DNA of 64,000 nt from an uncultured Sphingomonas sp. (GTDB lineage Bacteria > Pseudomonadota > Alphaproteobacteria > Sphingomonadales > Sphingomonadaceae), in contig NZ_CAMLAC010000001.1 of assembly GCF_946477935.1 (NCBI RefSeq), positions 1 to 64,000 on the forward strand, in the 5' to 3' direction. Shown here piece by piece: positions 52,704-61,065 of this stretch. Below the pieces are notes generated by a model that saw nothing but the letters and a program-made list of their open reading frames with translations, was not told the DNA's origin and searched no databases. How positions within the stretch are numbered: the stretch's first letter is position 1; the number at the start of each line of letters is the position of its first letter. The translations under genes were made by a program, and so were the position numbers.

Positions 52704-53087
52704 TCAGTGCTCCATATGACTGTGGTGGTCGCCGCCCTGCGTCGGGGCTGGCGTCGAAGGGGGTAGCGGCTGACCGATCGCCAGCTTCATGGCGGCGATC
52801 TCCTGCTGCTGATCAATGATGATTTCTTGCGCGATGCGCTTGAGCTGCTCGTTATGGCCGTAGCGCAGTTCCGCCACCGCCATATCGATGGCGCCCTGAT
52901 GATGCGGGAGCATCATCGTGACGAAGTCGCGGTCGACATCGCCGGACGGCTTGACCATCATGCCCGCCATCATCCGGTCCATCGCGGCAGACGCCATGCT
53001 GGCGTAGCCATCGGCGGGAGCGGCCGCGACTGCGCCGGTGAGCAGGGCCGAAGCCACCAGGCCCAGCATCCAATCTCGTCTATGCAT
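52704..53087 (-). CDS. DUF305 periplasmic protein
   Basis: A 127-residue secreted protein with signal peptide and the DUF305 core: MMLPHHQGAIDMAVAELRYG, with HH as the conserved motif. It has fewer Met repeats than the DUF305 protein at 33766, but a His-rich end (GGDHHSHMEH). It is first in the operon that continues with the beta-propeller, sigma and anti-sigma genes; GGAAT-N16-CGTC lies upstream. Confidence 0.84.
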   Translation of the reverse strand: MHRRDWMLGLVASALLTGAVAAAPADGYASMASAAMDRMMAGMMVKPSGDVDRDFVTMMLPHHQGAIDMAVAELRYGHNEQLKRIAQEIIIDQQQEIAAMKLAIGQPLPPSTPAPTQGGDHHSHMEH

Positions 53088-53118
53088 AAGCCCCTCCGGC
53101 GCATCAGTCTCGAAAGCG

Positions 53119-53145
53119 TAGACGATGCTCGTCCGGGTTTATTCC
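53119..53145 (-). promoter_or_regulatory. Candidate ECF promoter of the DUF305-YVTN-sigma operon
   Basis: Minus strand: GGAATAA, then CGTCTA with 14 nt between (GGAAT-N16-CGTC), 32 bp before the DUF305 ATG. GGAA-type -35 and CGTC -10 blocks are a common ECF pattern. It differs from the RAGGGRT-N13-GCGTA type. Confidence 0.6.
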
Positions 53146-53245
53146 ATGGGCGGAGCCAATTATTTATCCTCACCAAAACAATGGTCTTATCGTGACCCTG
53201 CCGTTGGTTGACCACGTCGCCGTCGGACAGCATATGCGCAGGCAC

Positions 53246-53308
53246 GGTGATGGATTTCCGCCGGGCCATCTGGCCGAACCGCCCTCGCAAGGGCCGATGA
53301 TTCCTACC
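53246..53308 (+). ncRNA. Fluoride riboswitch (crcB motif)
   Basis: The 63-nt stretch starts GGTGATGGATTTCCGCC, the conserved fluoride aptamer start (GGNGAUGGNRNUCNCC), then a short hairpin region GGGCCATCTGGCC, an AACCGCC block, GGGCC, and ends GATGATTCCTACC as in known crcB RNAs. It lies 29 bp before the GTG of a CLC-type channel. Fluoride binding would switch on expression. Confidence 0.9.
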
Positions 53309-53337
53309 AGGCGCCGCAAGGCAGCGAAGGAGGAATC

Positions 53338-54729
53338 GTGCGCGCGACGTTTCGTAATCTGTACCATGAGTTCAACGTAGCGGCGTTCTTTCGCGACCGG
53401 CGCGACCATACCATGTCGGTGGTTCGCTGGACGCTGATCCTGCTGCCGATGGCGGCGCTGGTCGGAACGTTGTGTGCGGCCTTCCTGTGGAGCCTTGATG
53501 CCGCCACACAGGCCCGCTTCGACCATCCCTGGCTGCTGTATTTCCTGCCCGTGGGCGGGGCAGCCATTGCGCTTCTCTATCATCATACCGGACGCTCGGT
53601 CGAAGCCGGTAACAATCTGATCGTCGAGCAGATACATGAGCCCGGGGGCGGCGTGCCGCTCCGTATGGCGCCGCTGGTCTTCCTCGGCACCATCGCGACG
53701 CATCTGTTCGGCGGCTCGGCGGGACGCGAGGGAACCGCCGTGCAGCTCGGCGGTAGCCTTGCCAGTGCCATCGCCAGCATGTTCCGTCTCGACACATCGG
53801 GCATTCGCATCCTGTTGATGACCGGCGTGGCGGCAGGCTTCGGCGCGGTGTTCGGCACCCCCTTAGCAGGCGCTGTGTTCGCCCTCGAAGTGCTGGCGCT
53901 CGGCCGCGTCGAATATGGCGGGATCATACCGTGCCTGCTTGCCGCGCTAGCTGGGGACTGGACGTGTCACGCCTGGGGCATTCATCACACACTTTACCAC
54001 ATCGCCTATGCCGGCCCTGCCACGGGCGCGCTGCTGGTCGAGCCGCTAATGCTCCTCAAGGCGACGATCGCAGGCGTCGCTTTCGGGCTGACCGGCCTCG
54101 TCTTCGCTGAAGCGAACCATGCATTCGGCGGCTTCCTCAAGCGTCACATACCTTACGGGCCTGCTCGTGCCGCCGTGGGCGGCGTTTTGGTCATCACGCT
54201 GGTCGGGATAGTTGGCACCCGCGGCTATCTCGGCCTTGGTGTATGGTCCGCCATCCCAGGCGACCCGACGATCGCCGGCTTCTTCAACGGCCCGGTCGAT
54301 CGATGGAGCTGGGCGCTCAAGATGTTGTTCACCGTCGTGACGCTGAGCGCGGGCTTCAAGGGTGGCGAGGTGACGCCGCTGTTCTTCATTGGTGCTGCGC
54401 TCGGCAACACGCTCGGCTGGCTGCTCGGTGCGCCGCTCGACCTGTTCGCAGCGCTCGGCTTCGTCGCTGTATTCGCCGGTGCCGCCAACACGCCGCTGGC
54501 CTGTACAATCATGGGGATCGAGCTGTTCGGTGCCACCCCTGCCGTGCCGATCGCGGTGGCCTGCTTCGTCGCCTACATCAGCTCGGGCCATAACGGCATC
54601 TATCTGTCGCAGCGAATTGCCGTGCCCAAGCGTCCCGGCCGCGCTCATACCGGTATGGTGACGCTGCGCGACACCCGCGCCTCCCGTCGTAGCCGGTGCC
54701 CTTCCAACACCGTCAAGGAGCATAACTGA
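53338..54729 (+). CDS. CLC-type fluoride/proton antiporter candidate (EriC-F)
   Basis: A 463-residue CLC family membrane protein. Pore-region motifs are [15 protein letters not shown] (the GREG block with Thr in place of Pro) and [19 protein letters not shown], which differs from chloride CLCs (GGxFxP) and resembles the fluoride-specific branch as I remember it. The fluoride riboswitch upstream and the DUF190 gene downstream strengthen the fluoride assignment. It starts with GTG 53338, with AAGGAGGAATC before it, and overlaps the next gene by one base. Function: exports F- from the cytoplasm in exchange for H+. Confidence 0.85.
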   Translation: MRATFRNLYHEFNVAAFFRDRRDHTMSVVRWTLILLPMAALVGTLCAAFLWSLDAATQARFDHPWLLYFLPVGGAAIALLYHHTGRSVEAGNNLIVEQIHEPGGGVPLRMAPLVFLGTIATHLFGGSAGREGTAVQLGGSLASAIASMFRLDTSGIRILLMTGVAAGFGAVFGTPLAGAVFALEVLALGRVEYGGIIPCLLAALAGDWTCHAWGIHHTLYHIAYAGPATGALLVEPLMLLKATIAGVAFGLTGLVFAEANHAFGGFLKRHIPYGPARAAVGGVLVITLVGIVGTRGYLGLGVWSAIPGDPTIAGFFNGPVDRWSWALKMLFTVVTLSAGFKGGEVTPLFFIGAALGNTLGWLLGAPLDLFAALGFVAVFAGAANTPLACTIMGIELFGATPAVPIAVACFVAYISSGHNGIYLSQRIAVPKRPGRAHTGMVTLRDTRASRRSRCPSNTVKEHN

Positions 54730-55094
54730 TGCCCCACAAGGTCATGCACAGCGAAATCGGAATGATCCGCATCTACATGAAGCCGTCCGACAAGGCTGCT
54801 GGGTCGTCCAGCTTCTGGTCGCGCAAACCGCTCTATCGGGAGCTGATCGCACAGGCGAGGCGCGACGGCATCATGAACGCCGTCGCCCATCACACCCACT
54901 ACGGCTACAGCAATCACGGCCCGATCCGGGAAAACGGCTCCGAGATCTCCGATCCGCACCTGACGATGTGCGTCGAGCTGATCGGCCAGCGCGGCGAGCT
55001 GGAGCGCTTCTGCGAGGGGCATGGCGACCTGCTCGGCGGCAAGGTGATCGTCTACAAGCATCTGGAGCATTGGAGCATTGCCCTACGGGCTTGA
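54729..55094 (+). CDS. DUF190 family protein
   Basis: A 121-residue soluble protein of DUF190, the small alpha/beta family often encoded beside CrcB or EriC-F fluoride transporters. Family features include EIGMIRIYMKPSDK, PLYRELIAQARRDGI and AVAHHTHYGYSNHG. ATG 54729 overlaps the TGA of the channel gene, so they are coupled under the same riboswitch. Structure resembles PII-like regulators; a ligand is not known. Confidence 0.88.
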   Translation: MPHKVMHSEIGMIRIYMKPSDKAAGSSSFWSRKPLYRELIAQARRDGIMNAVAHHTHYGYSNHGPIRENGSEISDPHLTMCVELIGQRGELERFCEGHGDLLGGKVIVYKHLEHWSIALRA

Positions 55095-55149
55095 TCCATG
55101 AAGAGTCCTCCGATGATAGCGGAGTCAATCAATAGCCGCAGTTGCCTAG

Positions 55150-55212
55150 ATGCTGGTTATCTTGATCCTATTGTTTGCCGCTATCGCCACATCGATCTAC
55201 GTGGCGCGCTAG
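55150..55212 (+). CDS. Possible 20-residue membrane peptide
   Basis: ATG 55150 opens MLVILILLFAAIATSIYVAR followed by a stop. It is one TM helix with a positive end, of KdpF-like size. It lacks a recognisable ribosome site and is below ORF-track size, so this is a low-confidence call. It follows the DUF190 gene by 55 bp. Confidence 0.25.
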   Translation: MLVILILLFAAIATSIYVAR

Positions 55213-55223
55213 TGGAATTGATG

Positions 55224-55361
55224 TCAATCGTTGCTCTGATTTTCTGATCCTGCCGGCTTGGTGAGCTTTGCTTTTTTGTCTTTTTCGCGGATGATTTCTT
55301 CCAGTTCGGCCATCTCCGCCGTTTCCTCGGTAGTCGGCACGTCCTTATTCTTCATGGTCAT
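55224..55361 (-). CDS. Small charged hypothetical protein
   Basis: A 45-residue, highly charged protein (MTMKNKDVPTTEETAEMAELEE...). GGAGGA lies 5 nt before ATG 55361, which is the reason for choosing this start over 55457. It has acidic and Lys-rich stretches, probably a single helix. No family recognised; its location between the fluoride module and the resolvase offers no functional clue. Confidence 0.5.
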   Translation of the reverse strand: MTMKNKDVPTTEETAEMAELEEIIREKDKKAKLTKPAGSENQSND

Positions 55362-55703
55362 GGCATCCTCCATTGCAAATGAACGCGCGGAACCGCCAAG
55401 TGCTGGCAATATTTCCCTCCACCTTTGGCTTCCCCGATTGAGAAAGTTCGGGGGCAAGGCAATAAGCCACTACCGGCGCCGCCATCGTCCTCGGCTTGGT
55501 TTACCCAAATGTGTTCCCGATTGCTCTTTCTCAAATGTGATCATCGGGCATGGAAAATGAAGAGCCCGAACCGCCAGAAAAACGACCGGTTTTCTGGCGG
55601 TCGAGGATTTTGCCTCCTCAGCGCATTCCGAAGATCGGAAAACCCGTTGCGGAAACCACCGGCACATTGCAGGGTACCGGATGACTTTTCTGGCAGGGTA
55701 ACG
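55362..55703 (+). other. Gene-free region with res-like recombination site
   Basis: Upstream of the serine resolvase. CCGCCAGAAAA and TTTTCTGGCGG (55571-55600) form an 11-bp-arm inverted repeat with 8 nt between, the size of a res subsite I. TTTTCTGGC is repeated at about 55686, just before the resolvase start, as a further subsite. Other weak palindromes (CCCCGA...TCGGGG near 55434) are present. No convincing Tn3-type terminal repeat or other gene is seen. Confidence 0.55.
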
Positions 55704-56348
55704 ATGCTCATCGGATATGTGAGGGTGTCCAAGGCTGACGGGTCGCAGACGCTGGCACCCCAGCGCGATGCGTTGCTCGCTGCTGGCGTCGATCCCTCGC
55801 GAATTTATGAAGACCTCGCGTCGGGGCGGCATGACTCGCGACCTGGCCTGACCGCGTGCCTGAAGGCACTGCAGCCCGGCAACACACTGGTCCTCTGGAA
55901 GCTGGATCGTCTTGGGCGCGACCTCCGCCATCTGGTAGTCACGGCCGAGGCGCTACGCGAACGCGGCATCGGGCTGAAGGTGCTGGCGGGCGCCGGCGCG
56001 CAGATCGACACCACGACAGCTAACGGCCGGCTTGCCTTCGGCATCTTCGCGGCTTTCGCCGAGTTCGAACGTGAGCTTATTGCTGAACGCACGCAGGCGG
56101 GGCTTGCTGCTGCACGTGCACGGGGCCGGATGGGCGGTCGGCCTCGCAAGATGGATAAGGCCACGCTGGCGATGGCAATGGCCGCCATGTCCGACCGCAA
56201 CGCGATCGCAGCCGATGTCGCGCGCCGTCTCGGGATGACGACCACGACACTCTATATGTACGTGAATGGCGACGGCACGCCCAAGGCGCCGGGCCAGGCG
56301 CTGCTCGACGGTGTGCCGTATCGCAAAGAACGGCTGCAAGCCGCGTGA
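55704..56348 (+). CDS. Tn3-type serine resolvase
   Basis: A 214-residue serine recombinase. The catalytic Ser lies in YVRVSKADGSQTLAPQRDAL, and LDRLGRDLRHLV and AEFERELIAERTQAGL are the conserved catalytic and helix-E parts. The C-terminal HTH (DVARRLGMTTTTLYMYV) binds res. ATG 55704 starts it; the earlier ORF-track start is out of the reading context. Res-like repeats lie directly upstream. It probably belongs to a Tn3-family transposon of which no transposase is visible in the window. Confidence 0.88.
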   Translation: MLIGYVRVSKADGSQTLAPQRDALLAAGVDPSRIYEDLASGRHDSRPGLTACLKALQPGNTLVLWKLDRLGRDLRHLVVTAEALRERGIGLKVLAGAGAQIDTTTANGRLAFGIFAAFAEFERELIAERTQAGLAAARARGRMGGRPRKMDKATLAMAMAAMSDRNAIAADVARRLGMTTTTLYMYVNGDGTPKAPGQALLDGVPYRKERLQAA

Positions 56349-56371
56349 TGAATCACGCCGCGCCTCAGCGA

Positions 56372-57805
56372 TCAGGCATATCGTCGAGCAGGGGAGGCGA
56401 TCACGTCGTGTTCAATCGACCGGGCCGAGATTTCAGCCGGAGTCAGGGCCGCGGGGACGCACACCCCCCGACGCGGCTTGCCGTTCAGTCGGTTCGATCG
56501 CGCAAGGATCATCAGGTTCATCACCGCCGCGCCGATCAGGAACTCCTCTTCCGCTCCGCGGATACCGCGCAGGTGAAGCCGCCTCATGCCACGCTTACCC
56601 TTGGCGTCAGCGAAGAACCGTTCAACCCCGCGCCGCAACCGCATAGACCGCTTGTAGAGCCCGGTTTCCACTTCGGCTCTGGCAAGATCGCGGACGTCCT
56701 CATCGTCCAGCCGAACCAGGGTACGACGCCGCGCCGTCGTGCATTTCTTCCGAAGCACGCACGCCTCGCAGTCACGCGCATCGGCTGCATAACGGTGTAC
56801 GCCGGTGGGCAGATGGAAGGCATGATGTCGGAGCGGCTTTCCGGTCGGACAGGTAAAGCTGTCAATGTCACGATCATAGCTGAAGGCCGTCCGCGGCAGC
56901 TTGCCCTTGGTCTGTTGCGTACGGTCGATTACCGGAATGTGCGGGATTGCGCCGTGATCCCTTACGAAGCCGAGGAAGTTGGCGCTGCCATAGGCTTTGT
57001 CGGCCGCAACCCGCTTGGGACGATAATCAAAGCGATCGGCCGATCGCTCGAGCATGACGCGCCCCGCATCAACTTCCTCCGCGAACCGAGCCGGTGTCGC
57101 CTTCACATCGAGAGCGACGCCACTCGGGGTGTCGACCAGCGCATTCAGGGCGTAGCCGAACCGGCCACGCACCGTTCGCGCCGACCAAGCCGCGGCAGGA
57201 TCCGTTCGAGAGACGCCTTGGCAGCTTTTCGAGCGCGCCATTTCAAAGACGGCATCTCTTGTGTCGTGCACCCACTCCCTAACCGCGCGCGACGCGTTGG
57301 CGACATACGGCAGGTAGCCAGGAACGGTCTTGCGCTGCCAGCTCGCATCAGCCGCTATGAACGATGCATCGATCGCGGCGTCTTTTCCGCCAATCAGTCC
57401 TTCACTGATGCAGCGTCGGACCGTGCTTTCGAACAGGATCCGGAACACGTCGGCATCGCGGAAACGACCGTGCCGGTTCTTGCTGAACGTCGAGTGGTGC
57501 GGAACCTTGTCTCCCGGCGCGAGACGGCAGAACCAGCGATAGGCCAGATTGTAGCGCAGCTCCTCACACAGGCGCCGTTCGGACGTGATCGCGTAAATGC
57601 GGCCGACCAAGGCCATGCGGATGAGGAGTTCGGGATCGATCGATGGCCGTCCCCTTGCGCTGTAGTGACCGGCCAGTGCCTGTCTCAACTCGCCGATGTC
57701 GAGACATCGATCGACGCGACGCAGCAGGTGGTCTGTGGGCAACATGGCTTCTATGGTGCGGCGGGACGCCCCGTCCCGCTTACCGCGACAGGCTGGTCCC
57801 ATCAT
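56372..57805 (-). CDS. IS1182-type transposase
   Basis: A transposase of about 477 residues. Zones include HHSTFSKNRHGRF, IDASFIAADASW (first acidic residue region of the DDE core), KAYGSANFLGF and the C-terminal part RLRRGVERFFADAKGKRGMRRLHLRG with the last Glu. ATG 57805 (MMGPACRG) has AAGGAG upstream; the longer start at 57868 begins within the terminal repeat. The right end of the IS is visible at about 57860 (TTTTTCAACAGGCC). On the left only about 23 bp separate its stop from the resolvase stop and no matching end is seen. Confidence 0.88.
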   Translation of the reverse strand: MMGPACRGKRDGASRRTIEAMLPTDHLLRRVDRCLDIGELRQALAGHYSARGRPSIDPELLIRMALVGRIYAITSERRLCEELRYNLAYRWFCRLAPGDKVPHHSTFSKNRHGRFRDADVFRILFESTVRRCISEGLIGGKDAAIDASFIAADASWQRKTVPGYLPYVANASRAVREWVHDTRDAVFEMARSKSCQGVSRTDPAAAWSARTVRGRFGYALNALVDTPSGVALDVKATPARFAEEVDAGRVMLERSADRFDYRPKRVAADKAYGSANFLGFVRDHGAIPHIPVIDRTQQTKGKLPRTAFSYDRDIDSFTCPTGKPLRHHAFHLPTGVHRYAADARDCEACVLRKKCTTARRRTLVRLDDEDVRDLARAEVETGLYKRSMRLRRGVERFFADAKGKRGMRRLHLRGIRGAEEEFLIGAAVMNLMILARSNRLNGKPRRGVCVPAALTPAEISARSIEHDVIASPARRYA

Positions 57806-57849
57806 AGCGACGCTCCTTTCGGCAGCCATGAAACGAAGGAGCAACCCAG

Positions 57850-57874
57850 CATGTCCGGCATTTTTCAACAGGCC
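57850..57874. repeat. Right terminal repeat of the IS1182-type element
   Basis: ATGTCCGGCATTTTTCAACAGGCC; in inverse, GGCCTGTTGAAAAATGCC. A GGC-TGTTGAAAAA counterpart is found in opposite orientation at 44293. No matching left end beside the transposase stop. Confidence 0.6.
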
Positions 57875-58079
57875 CGTCCGGTTGTGACACCGGCCACCTC
57901 CGGCAGCGTTCTCAACGCCGTACAGGTGTCGAAATTCTGTGTCAGAACCGGAGGATGGGCTTGGCTATGCGGAGATGTCCCGCGGTGACGGCCGGCATCA
58001 CGCTCCGCAGCCTAGCGCGATGCCCGATGAGCGATGCAATCTAAACCAGCATGATCGGCAGGTGGAACACGTACAAAAC

Positions 58080-58733
58080 TCAGCCGCCCTGCTCGGGCTT
58101 AATCGCCCTCGAGCGGTGGAGTGCGGTCACGCGCTTGACATGAGCGATGCTGCATCCGGCGAGCTCCGCAGTTTTCGCGATGCTCATGCCCGCCTCCCTC
58201 AAACTTACGATGCGTCGATGGTGGGCGATATCCGGCTTGCGGCCGGTGTAACGCCCCGCCCTCTTCGCAACTTCGATGCCCTCGCGCTGCCGCTCGCGCC
58301 GCGTGTCGTAGTCGTCGCGCGCCGTCTGCAGCGCCACCCGCAGCAGCATGTCCTGCACCGCCTCCAGCACGATGCGCGCCACGCCCGCGCTGTCTGCCAC
58401 CAGGTCGGACAGGTCCACGATCCCCGGCACTGCGAGGCGCGCCCCCCTGCCTCGGATCGTCTCCACCAGCAGCTCCGCCTCCGGCAGCGGCAGGCGGCTG
58501 ATCCGATCGATCTTCTCGGCCACCACCACCTCGCCCGGCTGCAGGTCCGCCACCATGCGCAGGAGCTCCGGTCGGTCCGGCCGCGCGCCCGACGCCTTCT
58601 CCCGGTACACCGCCGCGACGTAGAAGCCGGCCGCCTTGGCGCCGGCCACGATGTTCTCCTGCCGCGTCAGGTCCTGATCGTCCGTGCTAACCCGCAGGTA
58701 GACGCGCGCTACCTTCACTCCGCTGCCTGCCAC
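58080..58733 (-). CDS. Serine recombinase (resolvase/invertase family)
   Basis: A 217-residue serine recombinase with N-terminal catalytic domain (ARVYLRVSTDDQDLTRQENIV, catalytic Ser in RVS), KIDRISRL, and a C-terminal HTH (SIAKTAELAGCSIAHVKRV). It belongs to a lineage different from the Tn3-type resolvase at 55704. It is transcribed away from the toxin-antitoxin genes and may move the defence block. Confidence 0.86.
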   Translation of the reverse strand: MAGSGVKVARVYLRVSTDDQDLTRQENIVAGAKAAGFYVAAVYREKASGARPDRPELLRMVADLQPGEVVVAEKIDRISRLPLPEAELLVETIRGRGARLAVPGIVDLSDLVADSAGVARIVLEAVQDMLLRVALQTARDDYDTRRERQREGIEVAKRAGRYTGRKPDIAHHRRIVSLREAGMSIAKTAELAGCSIAHVKRVTALHRSRAIKPEQGG

Positions 58734-58982
58734 CTACTCATCACTCCTGCCCGGCGTTCTTGGGTATACCCTTGTGAGCCAGTCATGCAGCAATCGGCTC
58801 AGAACGGCAACTACCGGTCCTACGTAGCCTAGCTAAGCGGACCGGGTCTAAGTAGCTGCCCCATTATCGATGAACGCTATTTCGGTGATCGGCCGTGCAT
58901 TAATCCCTGCCTTCACGCTGGCGTCCGACTTTGCTCTCCGGTACAAGGTCTTGGACGGGTTGTATCAGCGGGTTTGGTGCAG

Positions 58983-59231
58983 ATGGAAGCACAGAGGGTC
59001 AAGATCGTGGACGGTGGTAAGCTCGTGATCCCGGCGGCAATGCGCCGTGAGCTCGGGATCACCACGGGTGACACCGTCCTCGTCGATGTGGACGATGGCG
59101 AGCTGCGGGTACGTTCCGTACCTAAGGCACTTGAGCGTGCTCGCGCGATCCTGCGCAAGTATGTGCCCGAAGGCGTCGGCTTGGCTGACGAGCTGATCGC
59201 GGAGCGTCGGCGTGAGGCGGAGCGTGAGTAG
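58983..59231 (+). CDS. AbrB/MazE-type antitoxin (VapB-like)
   Basis: An 82-residue protein whose N-terminus is a swapped-hairpin AbrB domain: RVKIVDGGKLVIPAAMRRELGITTGDTVLVDV. The C-terminal tail (KALERARAILRKYVPEGVGLADELIAERR) is the toxin-binding part. ATG 58983 is preferred to TTG 58974. It overlaps the PIN toxin gene start. Such a pair represses its own promoter through the AbrB domain. Confidence 0.85.
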   Translation: MEAQRVKIVDGGKLVIPAAMRRELGITTGDTVLVDVDDGELRVRSVPKALERARAILRKYVPEGVGLADELIAERRREAERE

Positions 59232-59622
59232 CAAAGTCGTACTCGACGCCTCCGCCCTGCTCTGCCTTCTAAACGATGAACCCGGGGCGGATCGGATAAT
59301 CGACGTCCTGACCCGCAGCATCATCGGAACAGCCAACCTCGCGGAGGTCGTTTCCAAGCTACGGGACCGAGGATTGCCGCTCGACGAGGTACGTGAGGCA
59401 CTTGGCGGGCTGCATCTCGATGTCCGGCCGCTCACTCCTGCCCAGGCGCTCATAGTAGGCGACCTTCGGCCAGCGACGAAGGCGCTCGGTCTGTCCCTCG
59501 GCGATCGGGCATGCCTTGCCTTGGCGATCGACCTGCAAGCTGAGATGCTTACAACGGACGAGCCACTTGCGAGCGCCGATGTAGGCATCACCATCACCAA
59601 CGTGCGCCCCTTGGCAGAGTAG
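59212..59622 (+). CDS. vapC: VapC-type PIN-domain toxin
   Basis: A 136-residue PIN-domain RNase. Acidic residues of the active site: VVLDASALLCLLNDEPGAD (first Asp), NLAEVVSKL (Glu), LSLGDRACLALAI (Asp) and TTDEPLA (last Asp). It cleaves RNA when freed from its antitoxin. GTG 59212 and GTG 59224 are both possible starts; both overlap the antitoxin. It is directly upstream of the SPARTA pair. Confidence 0.85.
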   Translation: MRRSVSSKVVLDASALLCLLNDEPGADRIIDVLTRSIIGTANLAEVVSKLRDRGLPLDEVREALGGLHLDVRPLTPAQALIVGDLRPATKALGLSLGDRACLALAIDLQAEMLTTDEPLASADVGITITNVRPLAE

Positions 59623-59670
59623 TCGCACATTCGTGCTTTTAGGTTCGGCACTCTGCTGGCGGGGACTCCC

Positions 59671-61065
59671 ATGACTACCGCTCCGACACCGGTGCGCGAC
59701 ACAATTCTGATCACGCACGCCAATCCTGAGGACAATCGCTTCGCCCGGTGGCTTGCCGGGCGCCTAACCACGGCCGGATACAAGGTCTGGGTCGACGTTC
59801 GCGCGCTTCGGGGCGGCGACGATTTCTGGGACAAGATCGAGCACGTGCTGCGGCACGAGGCGATCAAGCAGATCGTCGTCGTGTCCGAGCACATCGGCAA
59901 GCAAGGCGTAAAGAAGGAACTCGCCCTCGGCGACGTCATGCGTCGCAAGCTAAACGACCCGGAGTTTATGGTCCCAATCCGGATCGCCGCCGTGGACTTC
60001 GGCGATTTCCCCACAGAGATCCTCCGCCAGAACGCACACAATGCGTTCCCTAACTGGGCAGCCTGCCTTCAGCCCTTGTTCGAGACGCTCGACACCTCAC
60101 GTGTACCGAAGGTCGAGCATCCGGACGCCGAGCAGCTTGCGATGATCGTCGCTGCCCAAGAGGACGGTCGAAAGCTGGTCACGCTAAATTCCGAGACGCT
60201 TTACAGCAACTGGTTCGAACTCCGGGCGAGGCCTGACGTCTGGATCCTGGAGGCGAAGGGAACGACTGCGCAGCTGGAAGCGTGGAGCCAGTTCACCAAG
60301 GTTCCCCACGTCCTTCACGAGGGAGGCGCTATCGCCTTCTGCGGACCCGATGCGATCGAGCGTCTCGATAATGGCGCGCCGCCGTTGAAGGCACGCGCTA
60401 GCCTGCCCTTCAACGGCGTGATCGACGGTACATATAGCCGCCACTTCGGTGAGCGTTCCAACGCGCGGCGGATCGCCGTCAACCTGATGCGTCAGCATTG
60501 GGACCTGGCCATGCATCGTCTCGGGCTACTTCCTGTCGATTTCGCCTCGGGCGCCCGAGGCCGCTTCTTCCCCGACGGACTCATCGACGGAAGGGTGAAG
60601 CTGACGCTGAGCGACGGCCATCGGGTCGACCGTGTCCTGAGCGGCAAGTTCAAGGACCGGCGCTGGCATCTGTGCCTTGTCGCTCAACCCAAGCTCTGGC
60701 CGGATGCTCTCTTCCGGGTCCATGCCAATGTTGCGGTGACGACCAATGGCCGAACCCCGCTCCCGGGTGAACAGCTGCAGCGCATCCGGTTGCGCCTCAC
60801 GCGGTCTTGGTTCAACGACAAATGGCGCGACATGCTGCTTGCCGCAATGGGCTGGCTTGCCGAAGGTGATGCGACCTTAGATATTGCCGCGTCCGGTGAG
60901 CGCCTCGCGGTCGCTAGCCTACCAATGAGCTTCGACTTTCCGGTCAGCTTCGCCGCGGAAGAAGACCGCCGAGCCGAGGAAGACGAGGGAGGCCAGATAA
61001 CTCTGTCAGAGGACTTCGAAACGGCCTTCGACCGGGATGGGATACCGGAGGAGGCCGACGCATGA
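59671..61065 (+). CDS. TIR-APAZ protein of a SPARTA-type short Argonaute system
   Basis: A 464-residue protein with an N-terminal TIR domain (DTILITHANPEDNRFARWLAGRL, WVDVRALRGGDDFW, IVVVSEHIGKQGVKKE, with Glu83 the likely catalytic residue) and a C-terminal region of about 300 residues that fits the APAZ domain by length and position. TIR-APAZ proteins partner with a short Argonaute and degrade NAD(P)+ when the Argonaute senses invader nucleic acid, killing or arresting the cell. The next gene overlaps by ATGA and is the short Argonaute. Confidence 0.85.
   Translation: MTTAPTPVRDTILITHANPEDNRFARWLAGRLTTAGYKVWVDVRALRGGDDFWDKIEHVLRHEAIKQIVVVSEHIGKQGVKKELALGDVMRRKLNDPEFMVPIRIAAVDFGDFPTEILRQNAHNAFPNWAACLQPLFETLDTSRVPKVEHPDAEQLAMIVAAQEDGRKLVTLNSETLYSNWFELRARPDVWILEAKGTTAQLEAWSQFTKVPHVLHEGGAIAFCGPDAIERLDNGAPPLKARASLPFNGVIDGTYSRHFGERSNARRIAVNLMRQHWDLAMHRLGLLPVDFASGARGRFFPDGLIDGRVKLTLSDGHRVDRVLSGKFKDRRWHLCLVAQPKLWPDALFRVHANVAVTTNGRTPLPGEQLQRIRLRLTRSWFNDKWRDMLLAAMGWLAEGDATLDIAASGERLAVASLPMSFDFPVSFAAEEDRRAEEDEGGQITLSEDFETAFDRDGIPEEADA

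Noticed and set aside
57872-57951. CCGGTTGTGACAC ... GTGTCAGAACCGG as transposon terminal repeats
   Set aside because: A 12/13 match over a short span, but both arms lie on the same side of the IS and no element is enclosed.
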